Shown in pieces: positions 34,190 through 46,920 of a DNA stretch of 64,000 nt (positions within the stretch are counted from its first letter, which is position 1; every line of letters begins with the position of its first letter). The DNA lies in contig CM055093.1 of the NCBI GenBank assembly GCA_029204225.1, positions 34,670,525 to 34,734,524 of the forward strand, given 5' to 3'. The notes beneath the pieces were generated by a model that searched no databases, was not told the origin of the DNA, and saw only the letters and a list, made by a program, of their open reading frames with translations. Origin of the DNA: Diphasiastrum complanatum (Eukaryota > Streptophyta > Lycopodiopsida > Lycopodiales > Lycopodiaceae). Both the position numbers and the translations under genes were made by a program.

Positions 34190-36561
34190 CTAGACTATCC
34201 TAGAGATAAAGTCGAGTTACTTGTCTGTCAAGACTGTCTAGTTGGTAAATAGACTATGAAACCATTTAGATCAAGCCATCAGCATACTACTAGAGGATTG
34301 TTAGACATTGTGCATTTAGACATTTGTGGCCCAATGAAAAATCCTTCGCCGAAGGATGCAAAGTATTTCATAACTTTTATTGATGAATTTTCCAGAAGAA
34401 CTATGGTGTATTTTATCAAGAAAAAATCATAAGTTTTCAATTGCTTCAGGATCTTCAAGGAGCATGCAGAAAAGGAGACTAGAAGGACAATCAAGATCCT
34501 AAGGTCAAACAATGGTTGAGAGTACATCTCTTCTAAATTTAAGGAGTACTACCAGAGCCAAGACATTGAGCAGAAATTCATCACTCCTTACAGTCCTCAG
34601 TCTAATGGCTTAGCCGAGATGAAGAACCGTACTCTGGTTGAATCAGCCAAATGTATGCTGGCGCATGCATCGTTGCCCAAGAGCTTTTGGGCCGAAGCTG
34701 TGTCCACTGTAGCTTATGTCTAGAACATATGTTTGACCAAGGTCCTCTCAGGCAAAACACCCCACGAGGTGTGGACAGGCTCTAAGCCTTCTGTGAAAAA
34801 CCTAAGAGTATTTGGATACGTTGCCTACGCGCAGATTTCGAAAGACACGAGGAAGAAATTCGACTTCCAAGGTCTCAAGACCATCCTGATTGGATATACT
34901 TCATATGATAACACATACAAGTTGTATGGTCCCGATACCCAACAAATCTTGTACATCCGGGATACAGTCTTTATCGAGGATCAGTTCGTCGACATCAAAG
35001 GCAAAGATATTATTTTAGAAGAACCTTCATCACCTGCCATTGACATGACAATAAGAGCTTCTGGCTCAACTGTGTCCATTTTCGACCCACTATTCGACAA
35101 CGAATCAGATGAAGACATTTCCACTACCCAGCAACAAGTCCCAGGAGTGGTTCATCAGTCGATACCTCCTAGAAGATCAAGCCGAGTGCACACACAGCCC
35201 ACAAGGTATACTCTTGAGTATGCATGTCTCTTGATACAAGAACCGACAAAAGTCAAAGAGGAACTTAGCCAACCAGACTCTGATCTCTGGAGAGAAGCCA
35301 TGGACAAAGAGTATTCCTCTCTGATCAAGAACCAGACATGGTCATTAGTCGAAGCTCCTATTGGCTGCAATATCATTGATTGCAAATGGATTTTCAAGAT
35401 CAAGTACAATGCCAATGGAGCAATTGATCGAAAGAAGGCAAGACTGGTAGCACAAGGATTCACTCAGATCTCCAACGTTGTCTATAGTGAGACTTTCAGT
35501 CCAGTAGTCATCTGAGCCCTCCTATCATATGCTGCAGCTACCGACCTTGAGGTGCATCAACTTGATGTACAAACAGCTTATCTGAATGGAGTTATACAAG
35601 AGGACATCTACATGATCTAGCCTGAAGGATACGTTCTGGAAGGTATGAAGAATCATGTTTGTAAACTCCATAAGGCACTCTATGGCTTGAAAAGTCTACC
35701 AGAGCTTGGTTTCAGAGGATCAACACATTCCTCATCGAACAAGGTTTCCAACCAAGCACTGCTGATTGCAACGTCTATTCCAAGTTGGTGCAACAATCCT
35801 TCATTATCATCACCTTATACATGGATGACACGTTGTTTTTCAGCAACAATACCAATTTGGTCAAGGATTCTAAATAGATGCTATTTTTTGAGTTCGACAT
35901 GACTGATCTAAGTGAAACTCACTTCTGTCTAGGCATACAAATCCACAGAGATAGAGCGAGATGGCTGATCTATATCACTCAACAAAGGTATCTTCACAAT
36001 GTTCTTGATAGATACAATCTAACAAATTGTAAGTTAGCTCACTCACCGATGGATCCAGGCCTGCGTTTGTCAAAGGACCAATGTCCCCAGACCAAACATG
36101 AAGAGGAGCAGATGAGAGAGTATCCTTATCGATCAATACTTGGATCTCATATCCTTCTTCAACGGCGGTCCTATCTCATGGAACAGTCGTAAGCAGACCT
36201 CTATCGCTCTTTCTTCTATAGAAGCAGAATACATTACTGTTTCTCAATCTATTAAAGAAGCATTTTGGTTGAGAAATTTACTGTTAGACATTAATTTGTA
36301 TCAGTACAACTCGACAATTATATTCTGTGATAATCATAGTGCTATTGCCTTATTGGCCAACCCTAGATTTCACTCTAGGAGTAAGCACATTGAAATTCGA
36401 TATCACTACATCAGGGGCAAGGTTCTCAACAAGGAGGTAAGCTTAATGTACTATAGAACACATGACATGGTTGCAGATATATTCACAAAGGCATTAAGTG
36501 TTAATGCACACAACAAGTTTTGTGCATTACTTAGTCTAAGATCAAGGCATTCACGGATCTA
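34190..36561 (+). pseudogene. copia pol (integrase, RT, RNase H), broken
   Basis: Starts in the pre-integrase region (LLVCQDCLVGK) and reads LLDIVHLDICGPM, then ILRSNNG at the second catalytic position (normally TDNG, so Asp to Asn). NGLAEMKNRTL keeps the Glu. The 260-codon frame 34733-35515 covers the linker and RT start (DCKWIFKIKYNANGAIDRKK). RT continues with stops to a YMDD-type box near 35820, then 35878-36192. A deletion joins this to RNase H (36140-36562: SIALSSIEAEYITV, HIEIRYHYIRGKV, MVADIFTKAL). Gag is absent. Confidence 0.88.
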
Positions 36562-36574
36562 GATTAAGGAGGGG

Positions 36575-37769
36575 TGTTGGATTTATCTCCTCTACTCTCC
36601 TAAATTCTATGTTAATCGGCCTCCATTCATGCTGCTAAATTTTTCTTGTGTTGTTGCACAGTTTGCATATTTACATGTAAAATAAGATAGGCGAATAAAA
36701 CGTGACTGTCTGCATAAATACAGGTAAATTTCCATAGGCAAAAAAGGCGACACTATATGTTTACATGTGATTTGTGACAGGCAAAAAAGACGACATTGCC
36801 CTACAAATGCCAAAGGTGCCCTTATAGAAAAGCGAAGGTACCTTGTAAATCAATTTTTAAGGCATTTGTGAGAGTGTCGCATTTTTCACATTTTCATCAA
36901 CGTTAATTTCAGCGAAGGCTGATGTCGAGACCTTCTCACGCTCATCCCATGCATTGTGCAATCATATTTGACAACGACAGCAGCCACCCACGATCTCCCA
37001 CAGACAGCACATCCACTTTGTACTTTTTTTCGTCTGCAAACCTGTAAAAATTATGTATATATTGAATACCATCTGCGTATTCAAGGGTATGAAGCAATAA
37101 GCATAACAACATCAGAGCAAAACATAATTGATAATTAGAGACAAACATTGTAGATGCTTTCGCACATTAATTCTTTTTCTCCCAGATCTGTATTGTTAGT
37201 AATAGGTTTATCACCTTTACAGATTGTGTGATTAGCTTTGTAAAGCACGTTGTTTCGTCCACTATTGTCTTGTGCTCACCTGCATTATTGACTAGTATAT
37301 TTCGCTATACTTAATCTGATTATAGTTTGTTTGTTCTACGTTCAAATTTGTGTCAATATTGCAATGCTTTTCTACATTCTGTCTGACTCTCTAATTGCTT
37401 AATCTGGTAGTCTGCTCTTCGGGAATTATATTTAGTCTAGCTGTTCACAACTGATTATTAGACTTGCCTTTCGCGACTGATAATCAGTCTAGCTGTTCGC
37501 GACTGATTATCAGTCTAGCTGTTCGCGACTGATTATCTTTCTGATATCTTCATGCTTAATATTTGGCTATCGAACGTGATTGTTTCACTAATGTTCTGTT
37601 CGAGTCTGCTAGGCGTAGTCATGCTTAAGGAAAGAGTGAGATAGCTTATTCCGCTGTGCACGAACACTTTTCATTCGAGTTCATTTATCTTTTGAGTTTC
37701 GAGTTCGTTTCTTTTGGTGTTCATTTTTCTTTCGAGCTATCCTCCGCTTCACACCCCTCTTTCCCAACA
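36575..37769 (+). repeat. 1195-bp 3' LTR with 6-bp terminal inverted repeat
   Basis: A polypurine tract aaggagggg (36566-36574) is followed by TGTTGG, and the LTR ends CCAACA at 37769. These form a perfect 6-bp inverted repeat. It carries a 26-bp tandem array at 37435-37538. A block at 43150-43640 matches its middle (cagccactcacgatctcc, tgtcttgtgctcacctgca), so that region is a second, partial copy. Confidence 0.85.
37435..37538. repeat. Four-copy 26-bp tandem array in the LTR
   Basis: Copies start at 37435, 37461, 37487 and 37513 and read gtctagctgttcgcgactga plus ttatca, the last two nearly identical. Each unit contains the palindromic word ACTGATTATCAGT across the junction. Such arrays in LTRs can be enhancer-like (inference). 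Confidence 0.92.
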
Positions 37770-39889
37770 AAACATGCCCTTTGGCTCCCCAAGGTAAAAG
37801 ACACTTCAGGAGGAGAAATTCTTTACAAAAAATTGCAAGGAAACAACCTCACTCCTCTATCTTAACTTCTCATTAGAAGAATCCCTCTATAATGCAAACT
37901 ACTAGTAGCTTCCCGCATTACTTTCATGTTCATGTCATCTTGAGATCATCTCACATTTTCTTCTTTGCGATATCATTGCCTTAATAGCGTTATTGAAAAA
38001 CTTCAGTTGGAAGTGCAATGACTCCTAGTGTTTGAGCTATATACTTATAAATGACAATTCATGTGATTCATAAAATGCAAGGAGCACTGAACCTCCAAGT
38101 TGATTATAGCATAATGCAAAACATAACAAAAAGGATGTGCAACATCTATAGTCGATTCAGAAAGTCTAAGATTATAACTTCATCATGCACAGGATCATAG
38201 CTCTGAATCTATAAAGAAAACCCAAAACAAGCAAGTTAAAGTTGTTGGTTCACAACTCCCACCAAGAAAAATATTCCTCAAAAAATTTGTACAAACTTCA
38301 ATCTTGGTATGGTTTGACATGTGATATAATGTGCACTACAATCAAGGCGTTCGTAATGAAGTGTCAGGGATAAGTTCTACTTCTTGACAATGCCTGAAAA
38401 CGCTCTGTGTCATTAAGCATTGGTTGTGGATGAACATGTTTGAATTCTAGTCGAGACCCAACATCCTGAGAAATATGAAATACAAATGTTTGCAGGCCAA
38501 GTATGACTTTCCACCCAAGAATCACTTCTGAAAATCTGGACATGTACACATGGGCTTATGGGCTATGTGTACATCATAGCAATTCCCATTGACCATAGAA
38601 TTTTTAGTCTGTGCTTTAAAAATTATGTGCTTCATTTTGTTTTTTGTTGTCTCTGAAATTATGCATGCACCCAAAGACAAATGCTCTCTCTATTCGCTCT
38701 CATGCGACAATAGACACCCCAGGTCTATTCTTATGGCGTCTGAACTCTTTGTTTGTTGCAGAGGTTGAACTAGATTTACCACAATGACTACCTTCATTGT
38801 TGGGAACTCTGTTGCTGGGAGCTTCATTGGGTCCTTTTTCAGTGACCAAAATTGTCTCTAATTGAAATCATGCATGCGTCAGCATATCCTTCTATTTTAG
38901 TGAGGTCTGTACCTTGCTCCAGAGGCCAAATGCTTGGTATCTTTGTTGGAATGAGGGAGATAATCTTTTCTGGTTGCCAAGTATTGGTGTTGCAAAACCA
39001 CATCATTTGTTGTGTCCTGCCATTGGGATGTATTCTGGCAGACCAAAAAAAAGGAGAAGGAACACCTTTTGATGAGTTTGATACTGCACATCCACATTTT
39101 CCTTGACGAGGTAGCCATCCTAGGCACTTGACACGACTATTCGGTGTAGTTCTTCGGAATGCCCAATAAGTGTTGTGGATCTCTCGTTCCAAGACCCATC
39201 TCTCCTCCAACCATGCGAGGACTGGAGTTCAAGGGTGTGCTTTCATCTTCTGGATGTTTGGAGATAGGTGGACTCAAAGCAAAATTTATCTTTCTTAGAC
39301 GATCTCATTCTTTGCGGTTCACATTTTTGAAGTTGTGCTCTGGTCTGTGGCTATTGTTCTCCTTTACGTCCACAACAATAAATGGCCTTCTCTTTCGTAA
39401 TGATATGATCTTTCACTGTATATCAAACTGTATGTTGAGATTGATTTGTCAGAGTTAACTTCACCAAACATTGTTTGAAATTTACAAATGTATACTACTC
39501 TGTAGATCCTATTTTAGCCATTCCTTGAGGTGATTTCAACTCAGAAAGATTTCATTGAATGCCTACATTAAATTATAGCTGCCAGCAACTTGTTGTCAAG
39601 CCTTTCCTTGCATGTATATAGTGCTCGCAGGCTAGGACATCTGCAATCTGGGAATAGTTTTTGAGCTTGGCCATTGTTTCTTGATGAAGGCTTATTTCTT
39701 CTTGTAGAACCCAAACTACCTTAAAAGAATTAAGAACAAGAAGCTTCTATACACAAGTCTTGTTTTTGTCCATGTTTGATTTGATTCAATTTTAGATTCA
39801 CAATCACGTTTTAGAAAAGCTTTAATAACCATGATGAATTTTTACACTACAAGTGAACAAGGTTGAATAGCTCAATTTCGCACACATGC

Positions 39890-40125
39890 ATCCTATGTGT
39901 GATATGAAGTAATGTGTGTTTGAGGCTCCATAAACAGCCTATTTGTTGTGTACCTAGACTGTAGAGCAGGATTGGAGACACTCAACAATTGACTCAAGAA
40001 GCACAAGCATCCTAGGTCTTATATGAAGTAACGCGAGTATTTGAGGCTCCATAAATAGCATGTTTGTTGTGTGCCTAGGCTACAGAGGAGGATTCAAGAG
40101 GCTCAACACGTGACTCGAGAAGCAC
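39890..40125. repeat. ~117-bp tandem duplication
   Basis: Copies start at 39890 and 40007 with gcatccta, and both contain tttgaggctccataaa and the ending gactc(a/g)agaagcac. They differ at roughly one base in seven, so the duplication is old. No coding potential is evident. Confidence 0.85.
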
Positions 40126-40869
40126 CATTATTTCAGCACCTCCAGTAACTAGACAGCAAAATCAGATGGCCACATGCAGGCATTTGAAATGCAAAGATTA
40201 ATATTTTAGATATAACCCAAAAATGTTTTTGAAATAAGGATGTAAAGAGTGCATTTTCATCTTCTTATATGTGTATTCAGAGTTTTCTATAATTTCCTTC
40301 ATATGTACAATCTCTGTTCTCTATGGATGGAAGGATTATAGCAAAGACATTTCACAAAAAGCAATAGCATTTTATAATCAAAGTTCAAGCACAGACGAAA
40401 GTATTCATCCATTGATGAACAAGGCCGAAAATAAATGTAAGAAATGTATTTATGAAAAAGAATATTTACTGAATTTTTAGATCAATTTGGCTCTCCATAC
40501 TCTAACTAGAATTGACCCCTTCTTGTCACATGGTATTGAATAAACAAATCTTGAGCTATACTTTGAGTGTCACAGTTTTCACTAGATGCTTATACTTTTT
40601 ACATAAATGAGAATCACTATTAAGCAAATTTACCTGAGACATTCGCAACTTTGCTCCCAGTAAAAGCAGGTATTTTTCTAGAAAATGTACCTCAACGGGT
40701 CATAATTTAAGTGTAGCAATGTTCCAATCTTCAGAATACAAGATATTGGACACACTTAGTGATCCTCCAGTATGAATTTAACTAGTACCCAGTATAACTT
40801 TGGCACGTGAGAGGATACCTGATAAAAAACTGTACATCACACTCCAAACCCTAAACCCAATCTGTACAT

Positions 40870-40995
40870 CAGATTTGCTCACCATTGTACACATTTTTAA
40901 AAACATGCTCACCAATATTTGCTCCTAAAGTTTCAGATTTGATCGCCATTGTACACATTTTCTAGATGATGCTCGCCAATATCTGCTTGTCGACA
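40870..40995. repeat. 64-bp tandem duplication
   Basis: Copies at 40870 and 40934 start cagattt and share ccattgtacacatttt and atgctc(a/g)ccaatat. A partial third gctcaccaa-rich block follows to 41030. Confidence 0.8.
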
Positions 40996-41361
40996 TATGC
41001 TCACCAAGAAGTGCTCACCAAAAAATTGCACCCATGCCAAGACAAGATGCCTAAATGCAAGCTAACATGCAAGCATGGATCAGAACCATGCTAAAAATTT
41101 AAAAATTGGCGTAGCACCCCGGCAATGATGCCAAAATTGTAGCAGGTATTTCCTATCCACCTTCAACCCTAGATCCAAGCACATCAAGCATCAAAGAGCT
41201 GAAGAGGATTAACTTGTTGTCACATGGAGATTTATTCCCATAAGAGCAATAACATAGTTCATAGGCAAGCACATGCTTATGATCCACATCTAACACTAAC
41301 CATTAACACTACGATCCATTAACAACAGCAATTAACACTACTCAAGCAATGATAGATCTTA

Positions 41362-41501
<140 letters not shown>

Positions 41502-41519
41502 ACAAAAAGTATAATGAAC

Positions 41520-42568
41520 ACAAACTCCAACAAAAATGCTTTTTTGAATGGCTACTTGGAGGAGTAAATGTACATGTTGCAACCCGAGGGCTTCATCAAG
41601 GATGGTGAGGAGGACAAGGTTTGCCACTTAAGCAAGAGCCTATATGGCTTGAAGCAAGCACCTAGAGCTTGGTACTCTAGGTTGCATGATTTTCTCTACT
41701 CTCTTGGATTTGTGATTAGCTCTTATGAGCCTTCTTTGTACATCAAATGTAATGATGGAAAGATCATCATTTTAGTACTTTATGTTGATGATATCATATT
41801 GACAGGAAATGATGGTGAAGGCATAAGAAATGTTAAAGGTTCCTTGTCTAGTGAATTCAAGATGGTAGATCTAGGACTTCTTAAGTTCATACTTGGAATA
41901 GAAGCTACTAGAGGTAGTGATTTTACTTTTATAAGTCAATCAAAGTATGCTACTTCCATTCTTGAAAGGTTTGGCATGAAAGATTGTCCTTAATCTATTT
42001 GACAATCACTAGACCAGATTTGAGTTATAGTGTAAGCAAGTTAAGTCAATATATGCAAGGTCCCTTGATGCATCATTGGAAAAGTGTCAAGAGAGTGCTT
42101 AGATATGTCTCTTCTACTAGATTTTTTGGCATTCTCTATCAAGGATCTAGCTTGTACTTGAGAGTATTTTCGGATTCAGATTTTGTAGGAGATAAGATGG
42201 ATAGAAGATCCATAAGTGCATTTGTCACTTTTCTTTGTGGAGGAGTGATATCTTGGCTTTCCAAAAAGCAAGATACAATTTCTCTTTCCTCTTGTGAAGC
42301 CGAGTACAAGGCATTGACTTCAACAACCAAAGAACTCCTATGGCTAAGAAGACTTTTGGTGGAGCTTCAAGTGCTAAAGGCCAAGGAGGTCCCTTGCATC
42401 TATTGTGACAATCAAGCTTCTCAACAAATTGCTACCAATCCGAACTTCCATGCTAGAACAAAGCATATTGAGATAGGTCATCACTTTGTGAGGGAGAAGG
42501 TGCAATCCAAGGAGGTTCAACTTCATCATGTGCCTTCATCACAGCTCGTGGATGTACTTGCTCTATAA
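41520..42568 (+). pseudogene. copia RT and RNase H fragment
   Basis: Begins mid-RT ([10 protein letters not shown] then [20 protein letters not shown]), includes [16 protein letters not shown] and an intact LYVDDIILTGND box. At about 41990 a deletion and frameshift drop the RT end and join to RNase H (42000-42568: TITRPDLSYSVSKLSQYMQ, SISAFVTF, HARTKHIEIGHHFVREKV, ending SSQLVDVLAL). The final TKAL motif is altered. It resembles the RNase H of the 19293-20040 fragment, so the two belong to related lineages. Confidence 0.9.
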
Positions 42569-42589
42569 AGGGATCAACCAAATCAATAA

Positions 42590-42930
42590 CAAGTTGATGT
42601 GAGATTGGCAAATTCTAGTTTTGTTGAGATTTCCACATTTGTCTTGAGTTTTGATGAATGGAATGCATTTGTAAGTTAATGTACTTTACTCTCTATAAAC
42701 AGGTCATACAAGTACTGTCCTCCACACGTGTGAGGCCGCCCATCCATGTGTTTGATTATTTGATCCATTGCTCTTGCTCAAATCATAGTGTAAAGCATCT
42801 AGATCAAGATCTAGCATCTAGAACTTGATAGATCTTTGGATTAAGCAATCAATAACTCTTAACGATTGATAGTACAATCAATATTTGTCTTTTTTCTCTG
42901 AAAATTGACATAATATGAAATTGGCCTCAA
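42590..42930 (+). repeat. LTR-like 3' flank of the copia fragment
   Basis: Downstream of RNase H. The block 42660-42910 is, in reverse complement, the same sequence family as the LTR at 33845-34065, including the decamer cacacgtgtg at 42723 within ccacacgtgtgaggccgcc. The exact start is unclear because no clean polypurine tract/TG junction is visible. Confidence 0.65.
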
Positions 42931-42974
42931 ATGTCAGATAAACAAATGTACCAAATTTGACTAAGCTAGTTGAA

Positions 42975-43640
42975 ATCTTTCACATTTTACTCGCATTGTC
43001 GCACAGAAATACAAGGAAAGTCGATGACAGTGTTCCTTTGACTTTCCCGACATATCGACTTACTCGAAGTGTCCCGACAACCTTCGACTTTTTCACATTC
43101 TTCGGCTTCTTTGACTTTTTTGGCTTTTTTGGTTTATTCGACTTTTTCACATTTTTTATGATAGCAGCCACTCACGATCTCCTCCAGACAGCACAACGGC
43201 CTCATGCCATCTCCAATACCTTTCATCTGCACAAATAGAAATTGTATATATTTGATCAAATGTATTATACAAGTGTGTGACGTAGTAATACCAAATGTGA
43301 TAAGCTGATTACTCATGCGCTCAAGCGTGCATTGACACTGAGACGCCAGCTTATCAGATCCAGACACTGTAGATGCCTTCGCACATCGATTCTTTCTTCA
43401 TATAGATTGTCAATATAAGCTCATAGTTGTTACAGATTGTAGTTAGCTTTTGTGAGCATGCAGTTTCACCCGCAATTGTCTTGTGCTCACCTGCATCACT
43501 GACTTGTTTTTTTATTATACTTAATCAAAATAAACTATTGTCTAGTTTTGTGTTCAAATATCAGCATTCCATGCTTTCCTCTTTCTGTCTGACTTTCTGA
43601 TTGCCTTGTCTGATTGTCTACTCTTCACTTCTGCAACCAC
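42975..43640 (+). repeat. Partial LTR related to the 36575-37769 LTR
   Basis: The blocks gcagccactcacgatctcc, ccttcgcacatcgattctttctt and tgtcttgtgctcacctgcat occur in the same order as in the 37 kb LTR. The left part has a pyrimidine-rich ttcgactttttcacatt repeat (43070-43155). It lies 5' of the copia remnant at 43960, so it may be that element's 5' LTR, but gag is missing between them. The interval 43641-43959 holds nothing recognisable. Confidence 0.6.
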
Positions 43641-43959
43641 CGTGCAATCAAGCTCTTAATTTATTCTTATATTTGCCTACTTAGTTATCAGTAGTGCACG
43701 CACCGAGGGAACTCTGTCGGACCCTGCCTTTGAGTAGTAGTAGGATTTTCCAGATCCAATTCGTCTGACATCATTCCATTCCCCAGCAGGTGATGGAGCT
43801 GATCTTATGTGAATTGGTGCAATAACAAGTGCAAACATTCCATTTCCATCAGAAACGCTATGCTAGCTTTGAAAAAATTGGAAATTTAAAACATTTCACA
43901 ATTTTTACCAAATTCAAGCCTTTAATGTGGAAAATTGTCAAAATCTATCTTTGATATTT

Positions 43960-45218
43960 TTATGTTTCTAGTTTATGCGAACAATTTGACCACTGTGATG
44001 CATGTTTGAAGGGTAAGATGTCTCGCACTCCATTTGTCAGACTCCTACAGAATGACTAAGATTCTGGAGTTAGTGCATTCTGACATCTATAAGTCTTTCA
44101 ATGTGATCTCAGTAGGAGGCTCGAAATATTACATTACCTTCATTGATGATTATAGTAAATTTGCTAGAGTGTATTTCATTCAGGATAAGTTAGAAGCATT
44201 TGATAAATTCATAGAGTATGTGAATTGGGCAGAGAGATGCACTGGCAACAAAGTGAAGGCAGATCAGGACAGATCGAGGTGGCAAATACATCTCGAATCG
44301 CTTCACTGACTTATGCAATGGTCGTGCTATCATTCATAGAAGGACTGTAGCTTACACACCGCAGCACAACGGTAAAAGAGAAAGAATAGGATGCTAATGG
44401 AAGCTACCAGATGCATGACGACCTGTTCGAAAGCTCCAAGAGTACTGTGGACTGAAGCAGTAGCTACAGCTGCATACATTCAGAACATGACAGAGAATTC
44501 AGGTGTCCCTCACATGACACCACATGAATTATGGTGGGGTAGAAAGCCCAACTTGTCTCACATTAAAATATTTGGCTGTGCAACTTATGCACATATCCCT
44601 GATAAGCTATGAAAGAAACTTGATAAGAAAGCTGAACATGAATATCTGGTAGGATATGACAATAATTTGTCATACTACAAAGTCTACATGCCAGACATGA
44701 ACACTGTGAAGACAGTGAGAGATGTCAGATTTGATGAGAGCAGAACGATGGCCAATGACGATCCTGTCAGCTATGAAGTTCTGAAAAGACAGTACTATGA
44801 TCTGCCACCAGTGATAGAGGGAGCAGAAGACGAACATGAAAATGAAGGTTTTTGAGTTGCTTCACACTCAAGTGACGAATCAGAAGACGAAAGATTCGAG
44901 AGGTGGCCTTTTGCTACAGTACCTGTAAACCAAGATGGTTCCGGACCTAGCAGAGTAGACAAAGGCAAAGACATTGTTGTCCCAAGAGGATCTCCTAGAA
45001 GGTCGACAAGACAATGAAGAGCGCCAGCAAGATACGTGCCAGGTAGCTCAGCTTCCACATCAGAAGCATTCTGTGGATTCAGTGGCAAACCACAAACATT
45101 CGAAGAGACAATTGACTGTCCAAAGAAGGACAAATGGATCCAAGCCATGAACGAAGAGATGGAATCCATGAGGAAGAACCAGGTATGGACGTTGCAGCCA
45201 TTACCAGATAAGCAAAAG
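43960..45218 (+). pseudogene. copia integrase and linker remnant
   Basis: Starts at a pre-integrase motif (CDACLKGKMSRTPF), then LVHSDIYKSFNV and FIDDYSKFARVYF. The second catalytic region is degraded (KADQDRSRW, frameshifted), and NG is followed by lesions at the Glu motif. The linker reads HELWWGRKPNLSHIKIFGC, YKVYMPDMNTVKTVRDV and FDESRTMANDD. The 46921-49207 fragment is a second copy of the same family. A stop at about 45015 precedes the fusion frame at 45036. Confidence 0.85.
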
Positions 45219-45900
45219 GTTGTGGTTCTAGATTTTGTGGAGTTAGCCCGACCAATTTACAAACTCATGACGGATCCACATTGGAATGAGGAAGCCCTAA
45301 AGGCTTTCCAAAAGCTTAAGGATGCATTGGTTTCAGCACCAATCTTACGTCCACCCAATTGTTCCATTGAGTTTCACGTGCATACGGACGCATTGAAGTA
45401 TGCAGTTGGAGCAGTCTTAACCCAGCCAGAAAAACACAAAAAGAATTTTCCAATCCGATTTGCAAGCCAACAGCTCAGTGATACAGAAATGAACTATTCA
45501 ACCACAGAACGGGAAGCACTGGCGATGATCTATGCGGTTAAGAAATTTCGGCACTACTTGATGGCCAAACATTTTGCTTTTTATATGGACCATCAACTCT
45601 TGCTCTATCTCATTAACAAAACTTGCAACACAGGGAGAATCACTAGATGGTTACTTCTGTTGTTGGAGTTTGATTTTTGAATAGTAGTCCGCAAGGAAAA
45701 ACAACACTACATGGCAGATCATGTGTCGCGAATCAAGAGAAAGGAGGTTGCAACCCAACCTAACGATGAGTTGACCGATGCTGCCTTATTTTACGTGGAC
45801 ACAATACCAGAATGGGCTGCCAATATTGTTGAATATCTAATGCGGGGCCAACTAGACAAATCACTACCAAAGGTGGGCCAAGAGATACTCTCCACTCTCA
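45036..45900 (+). pseudogene. In-frame copia-linker / gypsy RNase H fusion
   Basis: The 214-codon frame 45036-45680 starts as a copia linker (KWIQAMNEEMESMRKNQVW, then TLQPLPDKQK). At about 45218 it changes without a frameshift to Ty3/gypsy RT-RNase H sequence: LARPIYKLMTDPHWNEEALK, then AFQKLKDALVSAPILRPP, HVHTDALKYAVGAVLTQ and MNYSTTEREALAMIYAVKKF. After one stop the frame 45711-45947 continues MADHVSRIKRKEV. In the second copia copy the same point continues as normal RT (KRKTVKCKWVYKK). The right edge dissolves into CT-rich DNA at 45889-45960. Confidence 0.88.
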
Positions 45901-46139
45901 CCCTCTATCTCTCACTTTCTCTCTTCTCTTCTCTCAATCTCTTCTAATCTTCTCTTTCCTTGCACCTACAATCATGATGAAAGTAGTTTAGGGGAGTAGA
46001 GTTAATGGAAGTAGTGTTAGTGGTGGTAGAGTTAGATGAAAATTAGGGAACTAACTAAAAGTAGCATCTATGCATAGTTAGGTACCTATCCAATGATCTA
46101 ACCCTTGTTGACAAGCGCAAGGGCTATACTACACAAGAT

Positions 46140-46920
46140 CTTTGACCCTACAGAGTGAATCCTCGTGCTACCAGTCTTGCCTTCCTTCGATCAATTGCTC
46201 CATTGGCATTGTACGTGATCTTGAAGATCCATTTGCAATCGATGATATTGGAGCCAATAGGAGCTTCAACTAATGACCATGTCTAGTTATTAATCAGAGA
46301 GGAATACTCTCTATCCATGGCTTCTCTCTAGAGATCAGAGTCTGGTTGGCTAAGTGCCTCTTCGACTGTTGTCGGTTCCTGTATCAAGAGACATGCAAAC
46401 TCAGGATTATACCTTGTGGGTTGTGTGCGCACTCGGCTTGATCTTCTGGGAGGTATCGACTGATGAACCACTCCTGGGACTTGTTGCTGGGTAGCAGCAA
46501 CATCTTCGTCTGATTCGTTGTCGAATAGTGGATTGACAATGGACATGCTTGAGCCAAAAGCTTTGATTGTCGTGTCAATGGCAGGTGATGAAGGTTCTCC
46601 TGAAACAATCTATTTGCCTTTGATGTCGACAAAGTAATCCTTGATAAAGACTGTATCCCGGCTGTACAAGATTTGTTGGGTATCGGGATCATACAACTTG
46701 TATGTGTTATCAGATGAAGTATACTCAATCAGGATGGTCTTCAGACCTTGGAAGTCGCATTTCTTCCTCGTGTCTTTCGGGATCTGTGCGTAGGCAATGC
46801 ATCCGAATACTCTTAGGTTCTTCACAGAAGGCTTAGAGCCTGTCCACACCTCGTGGGGTATTTTGCCTGAGAGGGCCTTGGTCGAACATCTGTTCTGGAC
46901 GTAAGCTGCAGTGGAGACAC
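46140..46920 (-). pseudogene. Inverted copia linker fragment
   Basis: On the minus strand, GKIPHEVWTGSKPSVKNLR, VFGCIAYAQIPKDTRKK and TQQILYSRDTVFIKD, then FDNESDEDVAATQQQVPGV and QSIPPRRSSRVRTQPTRY. This is the same sequence family as 34733-35330 on the plus strand, with about one change in ten residues. It ends abruptly at about 46920, where a plus-strand copia fragment of another family begins. Confidence 0.9.

Noticed and set aside
37435-37538. CRISPR-like array (regular 26-bp repeats)
   Set aside because: The repeats are directly adjacent with no unique spacers, and this is a eukaryotic LTR.
38839-39210. Minus-strand 123-codon frame as a gene
   Set aside because: Composition is mildly protein-like, but there is no domain, no neighbouring exons with consistent splice sites, and overlapping frames on the other strand are similarly open. 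Left as unassigned.
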